Source: Acidobacteriaceae bacterium
Lineage (GTDB): Bacteria > Acidobacteriota > Vicinamibacteria > Vicinamibacterales > CAVVIG01
Reading direction: 5' to 3'
Assembly: GCA_031274845.1 (NCBI GenBank)
Contig: JAISPN010000315.1
Span: forward strand, 1-14,622
DNA length: 14,622 nucleotides
This document shows, piece by piece, positions 1 through 6,728 of the stretch (position 1 is the stretch's first letter; every line of letters starts with the position of its first letter). The translations under genes were made by a program, and so were the position numbers. The notes beneath the pieces are model-generated. The model saw only the letters and a list, made by a program, of their open reading frames with translations, searched no databases and was not told the origin of the DNA.

Positions 1-1
1 C

Positions 2-193
2 GCCGTGGTCATCGAAGAGGGCCAGGAGCTGCTCTCCGCCGACGTGCGTCACCGCTTCCGTCTCGGCGGCGCGTCCACGGTGCAAGCGGCGCTCGCGGCA
101 CTGCAACGTGACGATCTCGTCGTTCGCGACGACAACCGCTACCTTGTCGTCGATTCACTGCTGCGCGAGTGGGTGGCGCGGCAAACGTTCTAG
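2..193 (+). CDS. C-terminal fragment of a probable ATP-binding (AAA-type) protein, 5' end outside window
   Basis: The reading frame is open from the left edge and ends at TAG 191-193, so only about 63 C-terminal residues are visible and the true start lies outside the window. The fragment looks like a winged-helix domain: a helix-rich stretch with STVQAALAAL as the likely recognition helix, a short beta wing around LVVRDDNRYLVV, and a terminal segment SLLREWVARQTF. That ending resembles the C-termini of stand-alone prokaryotic AAA/STAND-like ATPases, in which a winged helix follows the ATPase core and ends with a phrase like 'DPLLRxWV'. No Walker motif is in view, so the assignment rests on the tail alone; an unrelated winged-helix regulator is possible. 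It converges with the permease gene ending at 228, with 34 bp between them and no clear terminator. Confidence 0.55.
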   Translation, partial: AVVIEEGQELLSADVRHRFRLGGASTVQAALAALQRDDLVVRDDNRYLVVDSLLREWVARQTF

Positions 194-227
194 AGGCGCC
201 CTCATCTCCCAAGTAGTCGAGGGGCAA

Positions 228-1361
228 TCAGGCGGCGCGCTTGGTCGACCGCGCCACCGCGAGCGACAGCACCACGAGCCCCCACGTGAGGAGCGCCGCA
301 ACCTGCGGCCACAACACGTTCAGACCAACGCCCTTCAGGAAAATGGCGCGCAGGATCACCAGAAAATAGCGCAGCGGAATCACGTAGGTGATGACCTGCA
401 CCCAGTCCGGCATGTTCTCGATTGGAAACACAAACCCGGACAGGAGCACCATCGGCATCAGAAAAAAGAAGGTCGTCGTCGTCATCGCCTGCTGCTGCGT
501 CTCTGAAATCGTCGACACGAACAGACCGAGCGCCAGCGTGCAAATCAGATAGATCGCCGTCGTGCCAAACAGCAGCGTGACGCTGCCACGGAGCGGAATC
601 TCAAACCAGAAACGCGACACCGCGAGCACGATCACGACATCGATGAGACCGACCAACCCGTACGGCAGCAGCTTGCCGACGATGAGATCGGTGCGCCCGA
701 GCGGCGTGACGTTGAGCTGTTCCAGCGTCCCGACTTCGCGTTCGCGGACGATCGCCATCGCCGCAAGATTCGTCGTCACGACCAACAGCAACAGCGCGAT
801 GATGCCGGGCACCATGAAGTCTCGGCTCTCCAGTCGCGGGTTGAACCAGACGCGCACGCGCGGTTCGAGCGCGCCAGCCGTTGCGACCGCCGCGCCGGTC
901 GCGCTCCCTCGCGCGCTGGCGAGTTCGGCGGCATAGGACGCCCTCAGATTCGTGACGTAACCAAGCGACACGCCGGCGGAGTTGGCGTCGCTGCCGTCGG
1001 CGACGAGTTGCACAGACGCACCCGTGCCACGCGCGCTGTCTTTGGAGAAGCCGGTGGGGATGACAATCGCCACCGACGCATCGCCACGTTCCAGATACGT
1101 GTCGATCTTCGCGCCGCTGCTGATGACGCCGGCGAGCGTGAAGGTATGCGACGCCGCCACGCGCGAGATGAGCGCGCGGCTCGCCTCGGTGCGATCTTCA
1201 TCCGCGACAATCACCGGCACATTTCTGATATCGGTCGTCGCGGCGTATCCAAGCATCAGCAACTGAAGCACCGGCGCGACGATGACGATGGCCAGGAGAC
1301 GCGGGTCTTGCGTGAGCTCAATCAGCTCTTTCCAGACGAGAAACCCGATCCGGCGCAGCAT
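228..1361 (-). CDS. ABC-2 type transporter permease (YbhR-like), second permease of the pump
   Basis: This 377-residue protein is an inner-membrane permease of the ABC-2 superfamily. It begins MLRRIGFLVWKEL, the typical short cytoplasmic amphipathic helix with the WKE signature, followed by a first membrane segment at about residues 22-41. A long extracytoplasmic domain (about 45-180) follows, then five more membrane segments at about 184-204, 232-250, 262-282, 295-315 and 350-369. The ABC-2 coupling motif REREVGTLEQL lies at 206-216 and the conserved LLSGFVFPIENMP at 307-318. The ATG at 1361 overlaps the stop of the preceding permease by one base (TGATG), and GGAG lies 3 bases before it, so it is probably translationally coupled. 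The same frame stays open upstream to 2351, but that part is a shadow of the other permease gene. Paralogy to the neighbouring permease suggests a heterodimeric channel, as proposed for YbhS/YbhR in E. coli. The substrate cannot be read from the sequence. Confidence 0.93.
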   Translation of the reverse strand: MLRRIGFLVWKELIELTQDPRLLAIVIVAPVLQLLMLGYAATTDIRNVPVIVADEDRTEASRALISRVAASHTFTLAGVISSGAKIDTYLERGDASVAIVIPTGFSKDSARGTGASVQLVADGSDANSAGVSLGYVTNLRASYAAELASARGSATGAAVATAGALEPRVRVWFNPRLESRDFMVPGIIALLLLVVTTNLAAMAIVREREVGTLEQLNVTPLGRTDLIVGKLLPYGLVGLIDVVIVLAVSRFWFEIPLRGSVTLLFGTTAIYLICTLALGLFVSTISETQQQAMTTTTFFFLMPMVLLSGFVFPIENMPDWVQVITYVIPLRYFLVILRAIFLKGVGLNVLWPQVAALLTWGLVVLSLAVARSTKRAA

Positions 1362-2473
1362 CAGCTCCACACCTTGCGCAAGCGCACCGACGCCATCAGC
1401 AACACGATCGCCGAGAACACAGCAAGCGCCGCCAACTGATCCCAGATCGCGGACCAGCCGACGCCTTTCAAGACGATGCCGCGCAGCGCGACGAGAAAGT
1501 AGCGCGCCGGCACGATGCGCGTGAGAAGCTGCAGAAACACCGGCATGCTGGAAATCGGAAAGATAAACCCGGACAGAAGCAACGTCGGCAGAAAGGACGC
1601 AAGCAGCGCGATCTGAAAGGCCACCTGCTGCGTGTCGGCAAGGCTCGAAATAAACAGACCGAGTCCTAACGCGCCAACAAGGAACAGCGACATCGTGACG
1701 GCGAGGAGCAGCCACGATCCGCGCATCGGCAATCCAAAGAGCGCCATCGCCACGAGCACGATGACAATCGCCGAGACAAACGAGATGACGAAATACGGCA
1801 GCGTCTTCCCGACGACGAACGCGCTCGGCGAGAGCGGCGCCATGCGGATCTGCTCGATCGTCCCTCGCTCTTTTTCGCGGACGATCGAGAGCGAGGTTGA
1901 GATGACGGCGGTGATCATCATGATGTAGGCGATGAGACCGGGCACCAGAAACAGCGCCGACCGAAGCTCCGGGTTGTACCAGATGCGCGGAACCGCCATC
2001 ACCGGCGGACCGGCCGCCATCGCCGTCTGCGTTTGATATTGCGACGACTCCGTTTGAACGATCGTCAACGCGTAGCCCATCACCGTCGTGGCCGTGTTGG
2101 CGTTGTCGCCGTTCAGAATCACCTGCACCGGCACGACGCGGCCGGCGAGCACGTCGCGGCCTAAACCGGGAGGAATCACGAGCGCAATCCGAATGCTGCC
2201 GGTGTCCATCAGGCTGGTGATCTCCGATTCGCTCGTCACGTCGGCGACGAGATCGAAGTAGCCCGAGTTGGTGAAAGCTGAAATCAGCGACCGGCTCGAC
2301 GCCGACCGATCGCGATCGAGCACGGCGAGACGCACGTGACGCAGATCCCAACTGAGCGCGTAGCCGTAGATGAGGAGAAAGAACGCAGGCACCAGCAGCA
2401 GCGTCGCAAGCGTGCGGCGATCGCGCACGATCTGGCGTACCTCTTTGCGGCCGACGCTGAGAAGCTTCCTCAT
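1361..2473 (-). CDS. ABC-2 type transporter permease (YbhS-like), first permease of the pump
   Basis: A 370-residue ABC-2 permease with the same plan as its downstream neighbour. It has an N-terminal cytoplasmic helix (MRKLLSVGRKEVRQIVRDRR), a first membrane segment at about 22-40, and an extracytoplasmic domain to about 172. Further membrane segments lie at about 175-195, 226-248, 253-275, 285-305 and 344-363. The EKERGTIEQIRMAPLS motif (200-215) is the conserved inter-membrane coupling loop, and LLLSGFIFPISSMP (298-311) is the family signature near the fifth segment. I chose the ATG at 2473, not the longer open frame to 2617: the extra 48 residues are arginine-rich and antisense-like, they overlap the ATPase gene, and the family N-terminus starts exactly here. 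Seven bases separate it from the stop of ATPase 2. No good ribosome binding site is visible, so coupling is likely. Gene order (ATPase, permease, permease) matches E. coli ybhF-ybhS-ybhR. Confidence 0.93.
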   Translation of the reverse strand: MRKLLSVGRKEVRQIVRDRRTLATLLLVPAFFLLIYGYALSWDLRHVRLAVLDRDRSASSRSLISAFTNSGYFDLVADVTSESEITSLMDTGSIRIALVIPPGLGRDVLAGRVVPVQVILNGDNANTATTVMGYALTIVQTESSQYQTQTAMAAGPPVMAVPRIWYNPELRSALFLVPGLIAYIMMITAVISTSLSIVREKERGTIEQIRMAPLSPSAFVVGKTLPYFVISFVSAIVIVLVAMALFGLPMRGSWLLLAVTMSLFLVGALGLGLFISSLADTQQVAFQIALLASFLPTLLLSGFIFPISSMPVFLQLLTRIVPARYFLVALRGIVLKGVGWSAIWDQLAALAVFSAIVLLMASVRLRKVWS

Positions 2474-2480
2474 GATGAGA

Positions 2481-3398
2481 TCAAGACACCACGTCGAGGA
2501 ACACATCCTCGAGCGACGGCGAGACGCGCGCCACCTGGCGCACCTGCGCGCCGGATTGATTTGCCGTCGCCGCGAGCGTGGCCTCCGTGCCCGCGTCCGA
2601 GTGACGCACCACCGCATGCACGGCGGTCCCGAAGAGACTCGTGCGCTCGACGTTGGACAACGCGTCGAGCGCTTGCATCGCCGCGACCGGATTCTCGGCC
2701 TGCACCTGAAAGATGACGCGGTCTTTGAACACCTGCTTCAACTCGCTGGTCGACCCGAGCGCGGCAAGTTTTCCGGCGTGCACGATCGCAATCCGGTGGC
2801 AGTGCTCCGCCTCGTCGAGATAGTGCGTCGTGACGAGCACGGTGATGCCTGACTCAGACAGCTGATCGATGAGCTCCCAGAATCGACGGCGTGAAAGCGG
2901 ATCGACGCCGCCCGTCGGCTCGTCGAGAAAAACGATTGGCGGCTCGTGAAGGATGGCGCAGCCGAGCGCGAGGCGCTGACGCCAACCGCCCGCGAGCTCG
3001 CGCGTCCGCGTCTGCTCGCGTCCTTCGAGCCCCGCCATCTGCAACACGAAGCGGCGGCGTTCGTCGAGCCTCGCGCCGGTCAACCCGTAGACGCCTGCGA
3101 AGAACCGGATGTTCTGATCGACGGTGAGCTGTTCGTACAACGAGAAGCGCTGCGACATGTAGCCGATGCGCCGCTTCACCCCTTCGGGATCGCGCGCCAC
3201 GTCGATGCCGTCGACCGTTGCCGTTCCACTCGTGGGCGCGAGCAGTCCGCACAACATGCGGATGGTGGTCGATTTGCCGGCGCCGTTGCTGCCGAGAAAG
3301 CCGAAGATCTCGCCGCGATTGACGTCGAACGAGATGCGATCGACAGCGACGAAGCCGCCAAACGTGCGCGTCAGATCGCGGACGGAAATCGCGGTCAT
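2481..3398 (-). CDS. ABC transporter ATPase 2 (equivalent of the C-terminal half of YbhF)
   Basis: This 305-residue nucleotide-binding subunit supplies ATP hydrolysis to the permease pair. Walker A is GSNGAGKST (36-44). The Q-loop glutamine is Q83 in MSQRFSLY. The ABC signature is LAGGWRQ (135-141) instead of LSGGQ. Walker B is IVFLDEP (155-161) with catalytic glutamate E160, the D-loop is GGVDP (163-167), and the H-loop histidine is H192 in TTHYLDEAE. A C-terminal extension of about 90 residues ends in SPSLEDVFLDVVS, typical of exporters of the CcmA/NatA/YbhF type. As I recall E. coli YbhF, its second half also has a non-standard signature but a normal TTH. The ATG at 3398 overlaps the stop of the TolC-family gene (ATGA), and the first permease starts 7 bp downstream. 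The serine-to-alanine change in the signature is discussed with ATPase 1: both changes fall in the same predicted composite site. Confidence 0.95.
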   Translation of the reverse strand: MTAISVRDLTRTFGGFVAVDRISFDVNRGEIFGFLGSNGAGKSTTIRMLCGLLAPTSGTATVDGIDVARDPEGVKRRIGYMSQRFSLYEQLTVDQNIRFFAGVYGLTGARLDERRRFVLQMAGLEGREQTRTRELAGGWRQRLALGCAILHEPPIVFLDEPTGGVDPLSRRRFWELIDQLSESGITVLVTTHYLDEAEHCHRIAIVHAGKLAALGSTSELKQVFKDRVIFQVQAENPVAAMQALDALSNVERTSLFGTAVHAVVRHSDAGTEATLAATANQSGAQVRQVARVSPSLEDVFLDVVS

Positions 3399-4726
3399 CG
3401 TCCCAGCGCCCGCTCGAGTCTGGCTTCGGCGAGACCGAGCGCGGCGGCCGCCTGATCGCGTTCCAGTTGCGCGCGCACGACGGCCAGTCGCGCGTCGAGC
3501 GTGTCCGATACCGTGGCGACGCCCACGCGAAACCGATCGCCCAGCACCCGCTCTGCTTCAGTGGCCGCGGCGATTCCGGCCGCGGACGCTTCGAGCGCCG
3601 CGCGCGCCGCGCGAATCTCCGCCAACCGCTGACGAATTTCAAGACCAATCGTCGACGCCAGTTCGTCCGCCCGCGCCTTCAGCGCGCGCTCCGTCGCAAT
3701 GCTTTCGGCGACGTCAGCGTTGCGGCGTCCCCCATCGAACAGTGGCACCGAGGCGTTGACGCCGACATCCCATGACGACCCCCACACATCCTGCCTCGGA
3801 AAATTGCGCGGGTTCGGCTTCGCGTAATCGACGCCGCCAGCAAGCGCCACCGACGGCTTGTTCCCTGCTTCGGCCAGTCGCCGCCGCTCAGCGGCCGCGT
3901 CCATCCGCGAGCGGAGCGCCTGCACGTCGCTGCGAGCGTCGAGCGCCTGCTGAATGAGCGCGTCCGGCTCGCTGTCGTGCGTCGGTGACGACGGCTCAAC
4001 ATTCGTCTCGATGTGCGTGCCGGGCGCCACGCCGATGAGCCGCCCGAGCACTGCTTCAGCAATTTCCACATTCGCCGCCGACTGCGTAACCAGCATCTGC
4101 TGGTGCACGAGCTCGGCCCGGACACGCTCGACGTCGCTCGGCACGAGCAGGCCGTTTGCGAACTGTTCGCGCGTGACGTCCAGTTGATTCGTCATCCGCG
4201 CGACCGATTCGTTGACCACGACGGCGGAGGCGTGCGCGAGATAGAGCTGCCAGAACGCCTGCGAAATTTCCGTGCGAAGCGCCGTGCGCACGACATCGAC
4301 GTCGCTGCCGCTCGCCGCCGCCTCGGATCGCGCCGCCGCCACCGCCGCCTCGGATCGTCCAAACGTGAAGAGCGGCCACGAGGCGCCAATGCGGCTGCTG
4401 AAATTGTTGGGGATATCGGGATAGACGTCGAGGAACGGTCCATTCGGCAGCGTGATGCCAAACGGCTGGACGTGATTCGTGCGTGTGTAGCCAGCGGACG
4501 CCATCGCGGTCGGCCGCGTCGCGGCAATACGCTCGTCGACGACCGCCTCCGCCGCGTCCTGACGCGCGCGCGCTTCGTCGATGCGAGCGCTCGACGCCAG
4601 ACCACGCGTCATCGCGTCGTCGAGCGTCACGCGCAACGGCGCCGCTGTCTGCGCGTCAGACGTCCCGGCCAACGCACCGGCCATCACCACGTTCACCACT
4701 AGCGTCAGCATCAGCACGTTCTTCAT
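3395..4726 (-). CDS. TolC-family outer membrane efflux protein
   Basis: A 443-residue outer-membrane channel subunit. The first 25 residues form a Sec signal peptide (MKNVLMLTLVVNVVMAGALA, then a likely cleavage after SDA25). The mature part shows the internal duplication of the outer-membrane efflux fold: two long alanine- and arginine-rich helical hairpins (about 125-235 and 335-440), each preceded by a strand motif, SWPLFTFGR (117-124) and SVPLFDGGRR (327-335). The motif QFANGLLVPSDVERVRAEL (188-206) and the matching DRFRVGVATVSDTLDARLAV (397-416) are the paired helix-turn regions found in TolC, NodT and CusC-type proteins. No lipobox is visible. The gene sits between the two ATPase genes with 4-base ATGA overlaps on both sides, and an AGAGG lies 7 bases before its ATG. 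Its position shows it is the dedicated outer-membrane exit for this ABC pump. In E. coli the YbhGFSR system has no TolC gene of its own in the operon, to my knowledge. Confidence 0.94.
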   Translation of the reverse strand: MKNVLMLTLVVNVVMAGALAGTSDAQTAAPLRVTLDDAMTRGLASSARIDEARARQDAAEAVVDERIAATRPTAMASAGYTRTNHVQPFGITLPNGPFLDVYPDIPNNFSSRIGASWPLFTFGRSEAAVAAARSEAAASGSDVDVVRTALRTEISQAFWQLYLAHASAVVVNESVARMTNQLDVTREQFANGLLVPSDVERVRAELVHQQMLVTQSAANVEIAEAVLGRLIGVAPGTHIETNVEPSSPTHDSEPDALIQQALDARSDVQALRSRMDAAAERRRLAEAGNKPSVALAGGVDYAKPNPRNFPRQDVWGSSWDVGVNASVPLFDGGRRNADVAESIATERALKARADELASTIGLEIRQRLAEIRAARAALEASAAGIAAATEAERVLGDRFRVGVATVSDTLDARLAVVRAQLERDQAAAALGLAEARLERALGR

Positions 4727-5652
4727 GCGTGGACCTCTCGCAAACTCGCCACGAACACATCTTCAAGCGTCGGCTCGACACGGCGGACATCCGCGTCAGT
4801 AATGCCGGACGCTGCCAACCACGCCGTCAACCTCGACGCCACCGCCCCATCGTCGGCCGCGACGCGCACATGAATCCGTTCACCAAACAGCGACACGTCA
4901 CCAATGTCAGGCGCGGAGGCGAGCACACGCGCGGCGCGGCGATGATCGCTGGTGAGCACTTCGAACATCGCGCCCGAGAGCCCAGCGCGCAGCGCATCCG
5001 GACGATCGAGCGCCAGCAACCGCCCTTCGTGCAAGAGCGCCACGCGAGAGCAGCGTTCCGCCTCGTCGAGATACGGCGTCGCCATGAGAATCGTGATGCC
5101 TTGCGCGCGCAGGTCGCCGAGCAGTTTCCAGAACTCTCGTCTGGCGACCGGATCGACGCCGGTCGTCGCCTCGTCGAGAACGAGCAATCGCGGCGCGTGG
5201 ACGAGCGTGCACGCGAGCGCCAGCTTCTGCTTCATGCCGCCCGACAACTGACCGGCCAGACGCGAGCGGAACGGCGTCATCTGCGTGAGCGCGAGCAGTC
5301 GATCGCGAACGGGTTGATACGCGGCCACGCCGTGAATCTCCGCGAAGAACGCGATGTTCTCGTCGACGCTGAGATCGGTGTAGAGGCTGAAGCGTTGCGG
5401 AAGGTAGCCGATGTAGCTCGTCAGCGCGCGATGCGCCGCGACCGGATCGTGGCCGTACACGCGCACGGCGCCAGCCGTAGGACGCAGCAATCCACACATC
5501 GCCCGCAGCGTCGTTGTCTTTCCCGCGCCGTCGGGACCGATGAGGCCGAACATCTCGCCGTCGCCTACCGACAGCGAGAGATCCGCCACCGCCGTGACGC
5601 TGCCGTACTGACACCGTACCTTGTCCAGCGTGACGGCGGCCTCAGTGCTCAA
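4723..5652 (-). CDS. ABC transporter ATPase 1 (equivalent of the N-terminal half of YbhF), H-loop histidine replaced by proline
   Basis: A 309-residue nucleotide-binding subunit. Walker A is GPDGAGKTT (39-47), with the GPDGAG variant seen in the first half of YbhF-type proteins. The Q-loop glutamine is Q86 (LPQRFSLY), the signature LSGGMKQ (136-142) is canonical, and Walker B is LLVLDEA (155-162) with E161. The switch histidine is missing: the segment reads ATPYLDEAE, with P193 where H192 stands in ATPase 2. As I recall, E. coli YbhF has STSYLDEAE here, so loss of this residue looks like a family trait and not damage. The start is TTG at 5650-5652, 11 bases inside the end of the membrane fusion gene and 7 bases after GGAG (5660-5663); the frame has no earlier credible start and its next ATG falls after the first strands of the fold. 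The C-terminal extension ends in EPTLEDVFVASL. It probably forms a heterodimer with ATPase 2. Confidence 0.94.
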   Translation of the reverse strand: MSTEAAVTLDKVRCQYGSVTAVADLSLSVGDGEMFGLIGPDGAGKTTTLRAMCGLLRPTAGAVRVYGHDPVAAHRALTSYIGYLPQRFSLYTDLSVDENIAFFAEIHGVAAYQPVRDRLLALTQMTPFRSRLAGQLSGGMKQKLALACTLVHAPRLLVLDEATTGVDPVARREFWKLLGDLRAQGITILMATPYLDEAERCSRVALLHEGRLLALDRPDALRAGLSGAMFEVLTSDHRRAARVLASAPDIGDVSLFGERIHVRVAADDGAVASRLTAWLAASGITDADVRRVEPTLEDVFVASLREVHA

Positions 5653-6667
5653 ACAGCATCTCCGCTTCGACCGGCATCCCGGCCTTGAAGAGACCGCTGC
5701 TGTTGTCGACGGTCACCTTCACGCGGTAGACCAGCTTCGAGCGATCTTCAGCCGTCTGCACATTGCGCGGCGTGAACTCCGCCTTGTCGGAGATGACGCT
5801 GACCGTGCCCGGCGTGCCGGTGCCGCCAGCATCCGTGAAGAGCGTCGCCGCTTGTCCGACACGGAGTCGCGGCACGAGCGGTTCGTCGACGTAGACATTG
5901 GCCCACGCATGGTCCACATCGCTGATGACGACCATCGGCGCGCGCGGCTGCACCTGCTCGCCAACTTCGGCGATGGTCTCTGTCACCGTCCCCGCAATCG
6001 GGGCCACGATTCTGGCGTCGGCGATGGCTTTTTCCCAGACCGCGATTTGCGCATCCGCCGCGCTGACGCGGGCCGCCGCCGCATCGATTTCCTCCTGACG
6101 GGCGCCGGCGCGCAGACGCTGCACCGTTTCGTTTGCCGCCCGCGTCCGCTCCTGCGCCGCCTGAAGCCGCTGACGCGCCATATCGCGCCGCGCCACGGCA
6201 TCGTCGCGCTGCTTCACCGAACCTGAATTTGATTTCAGCAGCGCTTCAAAACGCGTGGCATCCGTTTCCGCGTTCGCCAGATCGGACGCCGCGGCACGGC
6301 TCTCCGCATCCGCCGACGCGGCTTGCGCTTCTGCCTGCCGGATGTCTTCGGCACGCGCGCCAGCTTTGACGAGGCGCAGTTGCGCGTCCGCCTGCGCGCG
6401 ATCGGCACGCGCGCGCGTGAGCTGCAGTTCGCTGTCGGCGGTATCCAGTTGCGCGATGAGATCGCCAGCCTGCACGCGCTGCCCTTCCACCACCGGACGC
6501 TCCTTCAACCGTCCGCTCACCTGCGCCGACACACGCACGTCGGTGGCCTCGATCTGACCGGACGCGCGCACCCGATCGGCCGGCGGCGCCTCGCGGCACG
6601 CCGCCACTGTCAGCAGCACCATCGCCGACGCACACGCAAGAAACGAAACCTGTGACGAACGGATCAT
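5642..6667 (-). CDS. HlyD/YbhG-family periplasmic membrane fusion protein, probable lipoprotein
   Basis: A 341-residue adaptor that links the inner-membrane ABC complex to the TolC-like channel. From the chosen start the N-terminus is a lipoprotein signal: charged MIRSS, a hydrophobic stretch, then VAAC with C24 as the lipidated cysteine. The first half of the lipoyl-like domain is at about 35-76 (SGRLKERPVVEGQRVQAGD). A long alanine- and arginine-rich coiled-coil hairpin spans about 77-215. The second lipoyl half is at 219-250 (RIVAPIAGTVTETIAEVGE). A beta-barrel domain follows, containing FTPRNVQTAEDR (298-309) and a GMPVEAE ending, both typical of YbhG/YhiI-type adaptors. A GTG at 6727 in the same frame would add 20 residues. 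I prefer the ATG at 6667 because the lipoprotein signal begins there and GGAGA (6675-6679) lies 7 bases before it. It overlaps ATPase 1 by 11 bases; 61 bp separate it from the upstream PIG-L gene. Confidence 0.92.
   Translation of the reverse strand: MIRSSQVSFLACASAMVLLTVAACREAPPADRVRASGQIEATDVRVSAQVSGRLKERPVVEGQRVQAGDLIAQLDTADSELQLTRARADRAQADAQLRLVKAGARAEDIRQAEAQAASADAESRAAASDLANAETDATRFEALLKSNSGSVKQRDDAVARRDMARQRLQAAQERTRAANETVQRLRAGARQEEIDAAAARVSAADAQIAVWEKAIADARIVAPIAGTVTETIAEVGEQVQPRAPMVVISDVDHAWANVYVDEPLVPRLRVGQAATLFTDAGGTGTPGTVSVISDKAEFTPRNVQTAEDRSKLVYRVKVTVDNSSGLFKAGMPVEAEMLFEH
5660..5663 (-). promoter_or_regulatory. Ribosome binding site deciding the TTG start of ATPase 1
   Basis: GGAG on the minus strand lies 7 bases before the TTG at 5650-5652, inside the 3' end of the membrane fusion gene. 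It supports the unusual TTG initiation codon and the 11-base overlap. Confidence 0.6.
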
Positions 6668-6674
6668 CGTGATT

Positions 6675-6679
6675 TCTCC
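6675..6679 (-). promoter_or_regulatory. Ribosome binding site of the membrane fusion gene
   Basis: GGAGA on the minus strand, 7 bases before the ATG at 6667. It favours this start over the in-frame GTG at 6727. The 61 bp between this gene and the PIG-L gene show no convincing promoter or terminator, so read-through from upstream is plausible. Confidence 0.65.
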
Positions 6680-6728
6680 GGCGACGGCGACGCGCGGCCT
6701 GATCGCAAATTTTCCCGGCGCGCTCACC

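Noticed and set aside
194..227. Bidirectional terminator between the convergent left-edge gene and the permease
   Set aside because: Only a 4-bp inverted repeat is present and there is no T run on either strand.
228..2351. Minus-strand frame open for over 700 codons, which would suggest a long fused permease
   Set aside because: Only residues after the ATG at 1361 look like a protein; the upstream part is an arginine-rich shadow of the other permease gene, which is real in its own frame.
4723..5652. ATPase 1 as an inactive pseudogene because of the missing H-loop histidine
   Set aside because: All other motifs are intact, the gene is full length and tightly coupled to its neighbours, and a similar loss occurs in YbhF as I recall it.
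4483..5688. Plus-strand open frame of about 400 codons antisense to the TolC and ATPase 1 genes
   Set aside because: Composition is arginine-, histidine- and alanine-rich with no domain pattern, as expected opposite GC-rich coding sequence; the minus-strand genes carry clear motifs.
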